NCBI RefSeq assembly: GCF_032854445.1
Contig: NC_088304.1
Span: 4,960,001 to 5,024,000 of the forward strand
Origin: Liolophura sinensis
Lineage: Eukaryota > Mollusca > Polyplacophora > Chitonida > Chitonidae
Reading direction: 5' to 3'
DNA: 64,000 nt
The notes beneath the pieces were generated by a model. That model did not search any database. It was not told the origin of the DNA and saw only the letters and a program-made list of their open reading frames with translations. Made by a program: the position numbers and the translations under genes. Shown here in pieces: positions 23,901-38,900 of the stretch; position 1 is the first letter of the stretch, and every line of letters begins with the position of its first letter.

Positions 23901-26900
23901 TTGGGCTATATTTATGACATAGCCCTGGGTCAGAGGTATCTGATCTGGCCATCGCCCCTCACAGACCTTAATTAAATAGCATTTAGGGGCAGCGCGGCCT
24001 TGTTTGTCTGTAGTTGGATTTGGTTGGTCTTCAGATGATAGCTTCAGGCATAGGTGGCAGAATCGCCAGACCGCTATTTATGCCCAATATATGTGACTAG
24101 GCTCACACACCAATGTAAAGCTTAATGTGTCAGCTATCGAACGAACATTGCTTGATTGACATTGGACTATTTTTCCCTGTTTTATGTGCAGTTATGTAAA
24201 GTTGAGTCCTCTGTCTCAAGCATTGGAGTTTTGAGCTTGATATATATATTAGGTGTAAATAGTGTGCGGACAATTCTGCCACCTATGGCTTCAGGTGGTC
24301 TCACACTCACGGACGATCTAGTGTGAAGGAACAATGACCCCGTCCCCCACTTCCCCCATACTTAGTGACCCAGTCGTGAACAGCCTTTCATACATGTATG
24401 GCTTTCACACATTACTGACCAACAAAACTGTGAAGTTTATGATCAAGCTCTTGTCCTGATCATTTACTGCAGGACCGATGGGCAATGAACCCTTGATTTA
24501 CTCTTGCCTTCTACACATTTATGGTGAATGACCAAAGGTTTCGTCCATGACTGATGCCTCATTCTTATAGTCTGTTCTTACAGAAATGAACTTTTTTTTA
24601 TGAAATTTTAGGTCATTTACTGTACATTTGTAAACTCGCGAGGAAATTTACATACTGGTACATGTACACATTTTGAGCCAAGTAGCCGTACATTGGAGTA
24701 CATTGTCCTGAGTCAATCCGGCTCGTGCGAGCTTCTTCTCCGGCTGTACGTGGGAAGGTCTGGCAGCAACCGGCAGATGGTTTTGGGTTCTCCCGTGCTC
24801 TGCCCGGTTTCCTCCCACCATAAAGCTGGCCGCTGTCGTGTAAGTGAAATATTCTTGAGTACGACGTAAAACAGGGTATATTTATGATGATTGTTTTTAG
24901 TTTGTCAGAAATATTTATTTCAAACCCCACCCGCCATCAACTCTCACACCTCTCTTTTCCGGAGCTCTGCTTGGTTCATAAATCTAATCATTTTCAAATC
25001 ATTATAAAGCAGTATTCATCCGGCAAGATACACTTTGGGCATGTCACATGTAAGTGTTTCTGGGAGTTTTTTTTTTCTATTTTTTGTTTCGGGGCCTGCA
25101 CGTATGGCCAGTGTGATTAGTGTGCCAGCATGAGAGCTCCCGTCTGGCCGTACCTGGGAAGTCGGCCGGCGTATGGTTGCCGGTTTCGTCGTACCATAAT
25201 GCTGGTCACTGTAGTATAAGTGAAATATTCATCAAATAAATAAATATTTCTTGTAATGATGGCACAACTGTTACTACTTATGCTGTATGTTCTACTACTT
25301 TTTCTATGTTGTAGCTCAAGATGAAGAGCTGAAGGATGATGAAGGGCGCGCTCCGCTCTATAAAAATGTGGATATCAAAGGCATCACGGTGCGGATGAAG
25401 TGGTGCACCACGTGTCAGTTTTACAGACCACCAAGATGTTCACACTGCAGTGTCTGTAATAACTGTATTGAGGTGAGACCAGGGGCCTCTTGCACAAAGC
25501 CATTGTAGGCTTAGTAATTACCAAGGCAACCTATGTTCTTCACATGTGTCAAGATGGTAGTTAGAATCAACTTGGCCTACAATCGCTTTGTACAAGTGGC
25601 CCCTGTCATTGAGGTGAAACACACAGCTGTACTCTGTTCTTTAATTGTGTTTTAATATGAAAAATTTAAATTAGTCTGTTTGCTGAAAACAGGTTTGTGG
25701 ATTGATACGTTTATTAACGAAATTAATCATTTTTTTTTATTTTTTAAAATTAATCTTTTTGATCTTTTACATGTAGTCGTTACAATCTCTGCTCTTGATA
25801 CAGTGGCACAATATAAAGTCCAAGGTCATTGTAAAAACTGATACAATATACATGTATATTTAAGAGGTTAAAATCCTGAATCCTATTAAAATGTTGTCAA
25901 GATGTTTATCTAAATGTGATTACCCTATTATGGTATGTCTGCATTGCCTCTGTACCTTTTTGACTGTGCTTAGAGGACTTGTTGTGGGCTAGGTGATGAA
26001 GATGCTTTCCGTGACTCGGATGCACAAGTCGACGGTTCAATCCCAGCTTTGGACATGGGATCCTGCCCATTGTTCTGAAGGCCTGGTTGGCATGTAATGC
26101 TGTATAGATTGTATTGCATATGGTTTCTAGGAAGATCACTTGCCTTCCACCAATACAACATAGATATTGAGCTAGACCTGGGGATAATAGTGTGTGCCTT
26201 GCCGCATGTCAAGTAACTGACGAATTGCCAACACGGTTACCTCCAATTGTTACCTCTGTTGTCATATAAGTGAAATACCCTTTGCATGTGAGCTTAAATC
26301 TCCATTTCTTAAGTATATAACAACCAATGTTCTGTCTTGATTGTAGACATTTGACCATCACTGCCCTTGGGTGAACAACTGTATAGGACGGAGAAACTAT
26401 CGATATTTCTTCATGTTCCTTATTTCGCTGGCAGTCCACATGATCAACATTTTCGCTCTCTGTCTCCTCTACGTGCTCCAGCATAAGAAAGATCTCGCCC
26501 AGTACAACTGCATAGTTGGGTATCCTTTGGAATTGATAGAAATTCTGTACCGTAAATAAACTATACACTGCTCCCTCGAAATAACGCGTTCATCCGAACA
26601 CAAAAGATTCATATCTTGTTATAATCGAATCTGCGTAAAATCAAACTCTGACAAGGGAGATAATTCGTAATGGCTAGAATAAGCAGAAGTGTGACTGGCA
26701 ACAGTGGTACGGTTTGATAAAAAATGTACATAAGAATTTCAGGTACTTGTGTTGATCGAGTTACCCAGTTTAAATTCTTCGTGTAGAATGATTTACCATT
26801 GCTTTACCCGCGAATCCAGAGTCTGTTGTCTTCGAAAAAGGCGAACTGTAGACCTGCATGACAAGTGTTGAATTTCATCAGTGATGCCTTACGTGTTAGA

Positions 26901-29900
26901 AAATAAAAGTAAACAACTGGGAATCAACAGCAGCATCATACGTGGAGGGCTTTAATAGCGCCTAATAAGTGTGAAGGGAAGCAGTTCAGTTGAAATTACG
27001 TTTGTTCCTAGACTCCTGCCCGAACACGTTTTATTGTTTACCCAGGTATGTTAGGAATACGATTCTCAGCACAGTTTTTATTCGTCACAGTAACTTAGCA
27101 TTATTTTTCACCAACTAATCATACTTCTGCACTGCAGTTCCTAAAGCAGTGAAAAAATTTGGTAAAAAGTTTATAAAATATAATGGTGATTTACTGTAGT
27201 AAAATCATGGTTGTTTTGTTAGAAGAAATTTTAAAATTTGGCATGGGTTTCCTCCTACCATAATGCTGGGCGCTGTTGTATGAATGAAATATTCTTGAGT
27301 GCAGCGTAAAACACCTATCAAATAAAATAAATAAAATTTGTAGTGGCAGAATTTTTTTCTCTTTCATGCACATGCAGTTTGTCACTTACCAAATTCATTT
27401 GTTAGATGCTGTAATTTGTTTTTTTAAACTATGGAGAAATCATAGATCCTCTTGGTTGTAATTGGTACAACACGCTGTACCAGTACTTTTAGTTTTTCCA
27501 TCAACACAGACAGGCCTCGATAGCACACGTAGTAGAGCGTCCTCTTCGGGAGCAGTAGATCCAGGATAAATCCTGGGTCGAGTCACACCTAAGACCTTAA
27601 AAGAGGAAGTTGTAACTTCCTCACTTGGCGTTCAGCATGAAGAGGTATCAGTATAATGGCTCAGACGGGCAGCTTACTTGCCTTCGATAAGGGGTCTCAG
27701 TGAGGCAGCACGAGGTAAAAGAGCGTTGGAAATCTGTCTTGCACTCTAAAGATTCCTTCATCGTCATGACTGAAAAATCTTTAAGTGCGACATAAAACTC
27801 CAAGCATGCAATCACTCACTCCATCAGCACAGATGTCTGTTCACGTATCATGTGTATTGCCCTCTGGACAACAGTTGAATACTAGTGTACATCACATGAG
27901 CATCTGGACTACAGGTGAACATTATTGTACTTCATATGAACATGTGTATTGCCATCTGGACTACAGGTGAACATTATTGTACATCATATGAACATGTGTA
28001 TTGCCATCTGGACTACAGGTGAACATTATTGTACATTATATGAACATGTGTATTGCCATCTGGACTACAGGTGAACATTATTGTACATCATATGAACATG
28101 TGTATTGCCATCTGGACTACAGGTGAACATTATTGTACATCATATGAACATGTGTATTGCCATTTGGACTACAGGTGAACATTATTGTACATCATATGAA
28201 CATGTGTATTGCCATCTGGACTACAGGTGAACATTATTGTACATCATATGAACATGTGTATTGCCATCTGGACTACAGGTGAACATTATTGTACATCATA
28301 TGAACATGTGTATTGCTATCTGGACTACAGGTGAACATTATTGTACATCAAATGAACATGTGTATTGCCATCTGGACTACAGGTGAACATTATTGTACAT
28401 CATATGAACATGTGTATTGCCATCTGGACTACAGATGAACATTATTGTACATCATATGAACATGTGTATTGCCATCTGGACTACAGGTGAACATTATTGT
28501 ACATCATATGAACATGTGTATAGCCATCTGGACTACAGGTGAACACTAGTGTACATCACATGGACATTTGTATTAGTGTCCTATTGTTGACCTTGACCTT
28601 CTCACAGTATCATAATTATGTGCCTGATAGGCCTCTTGCTCATACCTGTCATGGGACTGACTGGCTTTCATATTGTTCTCGTCGCGCGAGGGCGCACTAC
28701 AAATGAACAGGTGAGGCTCCAGCTAAACTGCCTTGTTATTTACCTGTCTGTATCCATGGGTCTTGTTCATGGAATTTGAACTAAAATTTCCTCCATGGAT
28801 AACTTCCTCACAGAATTCTTGTTTTCAGGTTTGTGGAAAAGGTAGGTTGATATACTACTGCTTAAGCATGTGTTTCAGCACCGAAGGTAATAGCTTATGA
28901 CTAAAGGTAAGGTCACTTATAGAGTGTGTTGTTTCAGGCCTTTGGTGGCTTAGTCAACCAAGTGGTTGGTCTGGCAGTAGCTGTTAAGCCGCTGACGTCG
29001 CTTACTGGAATCAAGCTCTAGCTATTTTGGCCGTGGCTAATAGTCAGGAGGTTGAGCAGGTGTTTGGAGAATGTTGCTGCAGTACTCTCAACACACAATT
29101 ATTCTGACTATTGCTGTACGAGTGAAAAATTCATGAGGTTCCCATGAAAGTTGCCCCAGTCAAATAAATAAAGAATTTGTCGGCAGAAGACTTGACAGTA
29201 TGCTGCCAGCGCTACATGGGTTTGTATAAAGTAAGCGGTTGTGAGAAAGATCACCACTTGGCTTTCTTAGATGTTTTTTTTTTTTTCTAAATAAAGGTAT
29301 TGAATCTTTGAATTGAACGATTTATGGATGTGTACGTGACTGTATTGCCATTTTTGCAAGCCCTGTGTAAGGCATGAAACCGCTGAACTGTCACGTCTTG
29401 CTTATCATCCAAACAGGTGACAGGAAAATTCAAAGGAGGACATAACCCGTTCACACGTGGCTGCAGTGCTAACTGTCGATACACGATATGTGGACCCCAG
29501 TGGCCACGGTAAGCTCGTTCAGATTTACACCTGTGATTTTTATGCTAAGGGAAGGGTTCAGGTGGCTACATTTCTAGACCCGCTATTTGTTTGATATTCT
29601 GAATAGATTTTGCAATGGAAGTGTTACTGCTGGAATTGATAAGAAATCCTCAAGATGAATTTTATAGATTCTCAATAGATTAATATGCGGTTACTGCTCA
29701 GGGTCTGATTTGACAAATTTATTTCTGGCTTAAAAATTGATTACAATGCAAAATTTCTTCTGGAATTTTTAGTTTAGTCTCTAGTTTTTTACCAGTCATT
29801 TTCTTGTGAATTTGCTTATTTTAAATGACTCTTAATGTGTTTTGCAGATTGGTCGCATTTTTACCAAAAAAAATGACAGTGAACCGCGATTCAAATCGGG

Positions 29901-32900
29901 TCACTTACATAGCAGCTAACAATGATAGTAAAATATATATGAATGACCGCAATGGCTACAAGAACAACCACAACACACATCACAAGGTAAGTCTGGCTTC
30001 TTCTCTGTTTCTATGGCCAGATTTCTAACTAGGTGTAACCTGCTCTCAGTGGTTAGTCTCGGGCTAGGCTGCACACTGTGTTCTTGTGTCACCTGATCAT
30101 GTCGTCGTGTACAATGTCGCGTGCACCACACCCTCTCACAGCGTCGTGCCATGCCCACCACCGTGTCACACCCACTCTCACTGTACCACACTAATTCTCT
30201 CACCATACCTCTCCCGTTCTCACCCCACTTTGTTCAGCTGTACAGTTTTGTTTGGCTTAATGTGTGCAGCTTTATGGCGAGTACAGGCTTTCATGTGCCC
30301 TTGTGTAATATACATGTAAACTTTGACAGTCATTCAGGAACAGCTAAAATGTTTCAAGAGTGTGACATTTTCATTCAGATAAACGGATGCCTCTTTGCAT
30401 TTGAACCCTTTGGCTGTGAAAACACTACTCTGCATGAAGTGTATGTTATATCTGTTTTGTAAGATAATTAGTCCTTCCACATTGACATGGTACACATTAG
30501 CAGGGAATTGGTTGGCTAGTTTAATATTTTCATGTGTGCTACTTGTAGGTTTATACCACCAAGCGGAATACTACCATTTAGAGTTATCTCCCTTGGATAG
30601 GACTTAACACACCGTCAGTCATCTGCATTACACCTAATGTGGCTAGATTTTATGAATTATAAAGTAACATTGCCACTTTGTGTCTGAAGTCTTGTGTGGT
30701 TTCTGACTGTAGTGGGGTACACTTTGCGAGACTTTTGTGACAGTTCTGTGATTTAGACACTTAACCTAATCTAAGGAGCGTACACTGTTTGTGTTTTTAC
30801 AGTGTGATATTTGGTCCACTGGTGTCGTGTCCTTAATATGTAACTGTAGTACATATGTAAAGTGGTTGTGGGTTTGTTTCAGTTCTTCTGTGGATAATTT
30901 CTTTGATTTATGTCAACATTTCTTTGTTAATAACACTTCAGCGCTGGTTATTGCCCTTTTTATAGTTGTATCATGTTATGTTGCAGTGCTGTTACTTTTT
31001 TTTTTTTTTTTTTGAAATCCCAGGGTGAACTGATCACGATTGGCAGGCAAGACAATGGTCAGCCTTACTTATTGCATTGATAGTACTTGTAATTCTCCAG
31101 GTCCTCAGTATTTTTGACTGATCCACAGTTTGAGCTGTCAGAATTGATCTTTGTTGTATCAGTATAAGTGCTCTCGCATTGTATCCCTACACGTATGTCA
31201 AGATGAAACGGAATCTACTATTACATCCCCCACTGCCCCTCTACCATGTTAGTAATTCCCCTTATCTAGGGTCATTATTTGTCATAAGTTGTTACCTGGG
31301 TGAGATACAAATGGAGTGGTGTGGTGGTGAGGTGCATGCGAGGGTGCTCATGGTCTAACAGTCTACCCTAGCCCGGGTCTACTCAAAGAGTACCACACAG
31401 AAATGGAAACAGGATTATCTGCCCTTGCCCAAAAGCTCTTGTATACATTGATGAGATATCTTCCTAGGCCCGCTTCACAAAAGATAAATCATTTTTTCGT
31501 AACTGATCAAAATTCCCGTTCCTTGTGGCATTATAAACTAGTTGTCTTTTGTGGAAAAAGGTTATAGGACTTTATCACCTTATTTAAAGGTAGTATATAC
31601 AATAGGATTAGAAAGTTCTCTGCAATTGTGCCCATGCCTGCTTTTTGTCTTGACCAATGCGTATCTCAGATGCTCTGTGCATTGTTTTGTAAAAATATAT
31701 ATATAACTTTCTGGGAGCTCTGTCCCATATTCTCGAATAGACACCAAGTTACTATGTCTGGGAGATGGTACAGAGCCTGGGTCCCTTGCGGCATGTACAG
31801 CTTATGATCTTCAGGCAGACTGATCCTGTTTTCATTGATTGTGTTGGCATTGTTTAGTTTGGTGCTGGCTAACACATATATATAGCAATCAGTTTGAAGC
31901 TGCATACTTTGTCAGCTGTAGCCTCTGCATGAAGCTGGTGACGAGTGCTAATTAGACCATCACTGCAAGAAAACAATATTACGTCAATTTCATACATGGA
32001 TGATGACTGTAACATCTCAATCCACACAGTTTGAAGCTTATGCAATAAATCGATGAACTAACAAAGGTGCACTTTCTTTATAGGTGTCGCATGATGAATA
32101 AGAATGGTGTACACAGTTAAACACAGTGCTTGCTTAACTTTCCAATATGTACTGTGTAGAAGAAAAAAGCATTTTCTAGATGAAAATATTTCAGCAGATT
32201 TTAAATATAAGTTACAAATTATAACACGTACAGTAGGTATCATCACTCCTGTAACACGTACAGTAAGTATCATCACTCCTGTAACATGTACAGTAGGTAT
32301 CATCACTCCTGTAACACGTACAGTAAGTATCATCACTCCTGTAACACGTACAGTAGGTATCATCACTCCTGTAACAGTTACGGTAGTCAAATTTGGTTCT
32401 CTTTAAAATGCATTTCAAAAGTTCAAAAAGTACAGCACAGTTTATCAGTAAGCAGGTATTGAAGAGTTTCCAGATGTACTAACACCTTTGTTACTAACAG
32501 TTTGTACAATAATAGATGTCTCAGCAGCTTCCTGTTTGTTGTAAATTGACCACTTACTGTCCACAGGGCAAATGTATGAACGTAAACGTCAGCAACTGAC
32601 AAGTATAATTTTTGGCTTTTTTGAAAACAAGGTCTTTGCACTTGTAACGGGATTCAAAACAGCAAAGAGCATCCCACAAGAATGGAAAGTCTGAATATAA
32701 ATAAGAGTGACAATAGTGTTCTTGATAGTGAACGCTTTTTGGAACCATGCTGAATAGAAGATGCCACTCAAGTGATCTAAAACTGAAAGCTGTTTTCTAA
32801 GAAGAAAAAAAGTAGCCTTGCTTTAAACTTGGGGGAAAAAAAGTTTCAAACAAGAGAGAATTACACATGACACATACAATAAGTAAAGAAAAAGAAATGA

Positions 32901-35900
32901 TGAGCTTGAGTGGATTTTCATAACAGGGTGGCATGTAATGGTGGGCCAATCTGCTATTTAACCGGAAGCTATGAGATGAATTGGGGCAAACACAGCTGCT
33001 AAAAGGAGGACTACTCCTGGCTTATTTTCATTAAATGTACATGCAGTCTAGCTGCATATAGTGTAAGCACCTGAGCATCCACTGCTGAAGGTGTTGGCCA
33101 CCTAGGTAATTTGCCCAGTTAATATCATATTTTGGATCAGAGGCCATCTCTATGGCATGTGTAAGTGCAGTGTATCTCAGTCAGAGAGCTGTATTTGCCC
33201 TAGGGTGTGTGTTCAAATGTATGAATGGGAGGCTCAAGTGTGGAGCTGCTATAGACTGCTCAAGAGAAGTGGCTCTCTAGAAGAGGAGGTTAAAAAGGCA
33301 GCTTTCTGTGAACAACTGTTCTCATCCAAAAATTCAGTGACACTTATATTGAAGCATGGTAACCATTATTGCATAGTATATAACACCAGCTCATCCATTT
33401 TAATGGGAAAACAATGGAGTAAAAGACCAATCATATAAATAAATGGTAAAAAATTAATTACTGATAACATGAATTTATCAGGTCTTTCAATATGTCATTA
33501 TTGCTCACTTAGACAGTATTCTAACAAAACAGTGCAATTTTTGCCTACATACAATAGTGTTTTTGTTTTCACCAAAGGAAACAAAATTACATTCATGTAC
33601 GTGATAAAAGGTCAAGATCAAAGTAAATTAAAAATTCTGTTATTCCATGCAAATGCTAGACACTGAAGTTTTGGTATGTCAGCAAGAAGTTGTTGTAGAC
33701 AGGCAGCCATGATTACCTCCCCTTGGTGTGAGCTGGTTCCCTTGAGCTGGTAGAACTGGCAGACTATTGTTTTCTGTTCCAGCCTGATAGCTTGCTTGCT
33801 GATCATGATCCCCGGGATTCTATTGTCTAGTGTAGCCCCCCCTCATAAACTAACCTGGTAAGCATTATACCTTTACAACACAATGTTTTTCTACTTTCAT
33901 GTTCCTGGTTTTATAGGTTCATTCAATTTATTTGTTAATTCACTGTTTTTCTTTTCTGGACATATTTTTTTTTTTTTTTTTTTTTTGCCTTTTACTTCCA
34001 TCATACCACACCTTACCCATTTTGATGCTGTTGGAATGCTCCACCTGACTGTTGTGGTCATGTGACAATATATATTTGGCTCGTTACCTCATTCATTCAT
34101 CATCTTAAAGCTACTCTTGTTTTAAGTGTTGCAGCCAGTATGCAGCCGTGGTTTTTACAACTACATGTTTGTGATCAGTACTTTAACTTAATGTCTTCAA
34201 CCTGACAAAATTAAATTGGCATCCAGTCCTAGCCAAACTGGAGTTAAATTTAAAGTCAAAATGTTCAGAATGAAACTTACTAAAGGTTGTTTTGTAACCA
34301 CTGTTTTTGGGAACGAGCATGGAATAGACTAATAAGTAAAACAATGATGTGTAATTCAGTTTATTTTCTTAACATCAATAGATTGTTAGGTTGTCAGGCT
34401 GCTTGCTCATCAGCTTCACAAAGCAGTTGTACCTGGTTTTGTCACTGGATTTCCTGGGAATTTTCATGAGCCAGATAACCCCAATTCCACAGATGCTTAG
34501 CCTTTGTCATATCGCCCTCAGAGTGAATACAGTTTTTTAGATGTTATTAGAACAACACATTGACATTCCATTGTGAAATGACATTGCCCTTATACGACAT
34601 GGTAGGGATACTAGCCTGTCTGTTAACACAGAGGTGTTCTTGGTTTGATACCAAATACCAGCAGAAAATCACTATTTGTGCAATATTTGCCACCCAAACC
34701 CACCCAAGAACATAATTCAGAAGGTTAATCTAATTTTGTCTAATTCGATCTGTATATTCAGTACACAAGGCCATAGAAAAATTGACACGTTGACTCCACC
34801 TTGCTCTAAAGTAAATCCCAAAGGGAATTATTAGGAATGAAGGTGGACATTTCCTGGATGGGGTGTCTAAATGTTGCCAGTTCACTGTTTGTTTTAACGG
34901 TATAACTGCTTTGTGAAATGGCACCCTTTTGTCTGTGACAGCATGTTAGTAGTTAATGGTAGTTATGTTTTTTGTGAATGCTAGTCTCTGGTAGAGGACA
35001 TGATTTCTAGTTTTATGCTCAAGAATTGCAGATTTTTGTTAATGTTTTTTTCAGGATTTGAATTATGATTGCTGTAAGACCTGTAAAGTAATCCCTCATG
35101 TTTAGTATTATCCTGCGCTTCCACAGACATGCAATCTCGTTAGTTGCAATTATTCGTCAGTTCATTCTTCCCAGCATGGGAATTGTATGTGCTTAAGTAC
35201 ACTGCAGTTTTTCCATAAACTCTGCACGATTCTTTAACACAGACATGTACGCGACACTAGAGCAAATGGAACATGTCCCATTTTTGACGCATCAGATAAG
35301 GATTTATTCCTGAGATCACAGTTGTCAAACGCATGTCCATGGAAATACAGGCTTATACTTCATGATTTATTTGTTCATTTCCACATCGCCGTACTTCCCA
35401 TGACATTGTACTTCAGATCTGAGTCCTTTCTTGCAGCTGTATTCTATTTTAGCAGTGTGCCCGCCACATATATTATGAGAAATTTCCAGGCATTTGATTA
35501 GCTACTATGCCTGCACTGTCACACCACATCTGATTTTTCCTGCCCTAACATACATTCATGCTATACATTGCCATTAGGTGCTGTTGTGTAAATTTGTCAA
35601 GTGCAGCGTAATGGATAACTGAGAACTAAAGACTGTGGATGACCTGGACTTATTATAAACAAAAAGACTTCTCAATTGTGATAAATTCATTGGATTACGT
35701 TTTTCTGAGGCTTATGATGAGATGTGTGCTAAATATAGCCATCCCTCAGCTAAGTACGTACCTGTATAGTCACAGAACATAATGTAATTTTAACAGAATG
35801 TAGGCCTTTGAAAATGTAGAAGGGACAGGACAGGAAGTCAATGCAGGCTCATGTATGATTTGTAGTTACGGAGTTTTGTTTTTTTAAACTTCTACTTGTG

Positions 35901-38900
35901 ACTTCTATCTTCATCATTTTCAGAATTTGGTTTACCTTGATAAACAAAACCATAAAAATCTTTCACAACCATTTTTGTGTTGTGTAAAACTTATCTAAGA
36001 AACGGATGTAGTGCGTGTCAAATAAAAAAAGTGGTAAAAAATCTGCAAATCTTTAGCACATAAGCGTATGGCCGTGCTTTTCCCATGTGATCCCGGGTTA
36101 GACCATAAACCAGTAACGGCACTGAGCCCTCACTGGCCAAAGGCTTGCCGAAAGTCAACAAGCCCTTAACCAATGAAGGCCCAGGTTCAAATCTGGACAA
36201 CCTATCTCTCACAACAGCCAATAAGAAACGATTAATAAAATTAATAAATATTACGTACATGAACTATGTATATTATGTGGTGAATGGAATTTTGGTAGGG
36301 CGAGTGAAGTCACACATCAACTCATCCAACTGGCTTGTGATTTGTCCAAATATAATTCATTTACCAGTGATCAAACCTAAGTTTATGAACCAGCAATAAT
36401 ATAAAAATATGGTGTCTCCTGGATGCTGTACATTACTTATAAAAAATAAATCGTAACAGTTTTATCACATTTTCCTTTCTTTAGCTGAAGGACTAGCTAG
36501 CTAAGGGAGGAGAACCAGAACATTTCAAATGATATATTGGTCATGTTGTTGAAAGTTCAATCTGTATCGGCACAGCAGCTCTGCCCAACAGCTGGGGTGC
36601 TCCAATGCCTCAATCGCACACATGGCCTTGCTAGATGGTTCACCAACGGAGCACTATAGCATCAGTACTTCAAGGACCAGAACATTTCAAATGATATACT
36701 TGGTCATGTTGTTGAAAGTTGAAGCTGTACCTGTACAGCAGTTCTGCCCAACAGCTGGGGTGCTCCAATGCCTCAGTCACACCAATGGCCTTGCCAGACA
36801 AGGATTCGCCGATGGAGCGCTGTAGCACCAGTTCTCCGTCTTTTGTACCCAAATCTCCAAGGACCAGAACATTTCAAATGAAATACTGGACATGTTGTTG
36901 AAAGTTTAATCACAGTCTGATATGTCTGGATTAAAAGATTAAAGCATGCAGCTTGTAAAATGTTGACTGAAATGTAGAATCATCACCTACTTGTATACCC
37001 ATTGGTGGTGTATTTTAAGTGTAATCTGATATTTAGGGGAAAAAACATCAATCATGGTGTGAAAGAAGTGAAAGTAAGGATTTTACATCTTCCATGTTAT
37101 CTTCAAATTTAGCATTCTGCCTTCTCTAATGCTAATTGAATACCAACTTTATCAACAATCAGTACAATTACCATATCATTGTAGGAACATCTTGTTGTTC
37201 CATTAAGAGGAGAGGTATTGAGCTGTTTGATATAAAATGCAACAGTTGAAGTTCGGAGCTTGTGGGAGACTTTTGTCACAGAATCTGGCATGGAGTGGGA
37301 GATAATTATGCCGCATGTAGTGGATAAGTTTGTGGAGATTATCATAGCCTGCTGAGTGAAATGTTCATTAGCAGTGATTACTATCCAGCAAATGGGGCCA
37401 GGAGAGACAAGACCAGTGGGGGGAAATAACCTGCCTGAAAATAGTCTTATCTTTCTGTGAAGGGTTAGATGTCAAAACAGCTGATTATGTAAGATTAGAC
37501 ACTTAACACGAAGTATTGTAGTTCACCTAAGTGACACATTTTGCTTGTCAAAACATCTAATTATGTAAGAGTAGACACTTAACACAAAGTACTGTAGCTC
37601 ACCTAAGTGACACATTTTGCTTGTCAAAACAGCTGATTATGCAAGAGTAGACACTTAACACGAAGTACTGTAGTTCACCTAAGTGACACATTTTGCTTGT
37701 CAAAACATCTAATTATGTAAGAGTAGACACTTAACACAAAGTACTGTAGCTCACCTAAGTGACACATTTTGCTTGTCAAAACAGCTGATTATGTAAGAGT
37801 AGACACTTAACACAAAGTACTGTAGCTCACCTAAGTGACACATAGTGCTTGATGGTGAATGACTCATCCACCTTACAGGGCCACTTAGAGTTTTTGATGA
37901 AGTCTGATTAAATTTCTCTCACCACAACATTAAGTGTTAGCATGAAAAGACCTTTAAGTGATTCTGAAAGTTGATATTTACATACCAAACTTCAGGTGAC
38001 ATTCAGTATTTGTATCCATAGATGAACGTACAAGAAGCTGAAATAGATGTGATATCATTGTGCTGTACTAAGATTCATAAAGTATATTTATTTTTTTGTT
38101 TATTTTGGTCAAATTTTTGTTTTACCCCCTTGGTATGCATCTTTTAGTGGGTGGGGACAGAAATAGATGGGTGGCTGTGTTTCAAATACTAATGAAGTGG
38201 AACATTTTAAATTTGGTACAGACTTTCTTCCCAGTACTCGTAATTTGATTAAGTTAAAGAACATTGCTTTAATTTTTGGTTCCTCCTTGGGTTTGAGCGT
38301 TACTCTGTGAGCAAGTCTGAATTACTCAGTAAATGTGGGTGTTTTTCTCGATCTTCCTAGTAACCACAAAATTGGGAGGGACATTTATGTGTGTGTTTGC
38401 TTGTGTTCTATTAAAATTATGGGATTTGAATTGAGGGTGTTGTCTTAACCATTGGAAATTCAACCATCCCTGTTGTGATAGATCATGGCTGGATGTATTT
38501 TGTGAATTTAACATTAAATGTACATTTTGAAAATAAGTAGTAATTTGGCTTTCTCAGTGCCTCTCTGTTTTTGTTTTGCAGAACACATTTAACATAGAAG
38601 ATATAAACGATGCACAGAACCACTCTCTTGATTGTGAAGCCACACCTCCGCCAGCCAAAAGACAGACAGGATCCTATACCAATCTCTTTGACACCACCCA
38701 AGCTCAGCCTGTTAATGCCACACAGAACAGCTACCAGCCAGGCCGCATGTCCCGCTCTCAGTCAGGGTCTCCTAATGTGCATAGACCCACTAATCTGTAC
38801 CCATACAGCAGCTCTGCTGAACAGTTAGGGCGCTCCAATGACTCAATCGCACCGATGGCCTTGCCAGACGAGGATTCGCCGACTGAGCGCTATAGCACCA

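Larger units (their letters stand above)
17229..25314. other. ZDHHC intron 2 (8.1 kb)
   Basis: Largely unique and AT-rich. It holds a GTTAAACCCCAAGCACTCAC fragment near 18970, a long C-run near 21898-21919 that could form unusual structure or be an assembly weak spot, an ATTC microsatellite near 21340, and the SINE pieces listed separately. No hidden exon was recognised. Confidence 0.5.

Noticed and set aside
36622-36901. Extra coding exons of ZDHHC
   Set aside because: The exon-like units have no convincing AG/GT borders and are tandemly repeated with a foreign linker; listed as decayed exon copies instead.
38576-38581. Start of ZDHHC exon 8 at an ATG-like codon at 38576
   Set aside because: These bases are the intron's TTTTGCAG acceptor; phase with exon 7 shows the exon begins at 38582.
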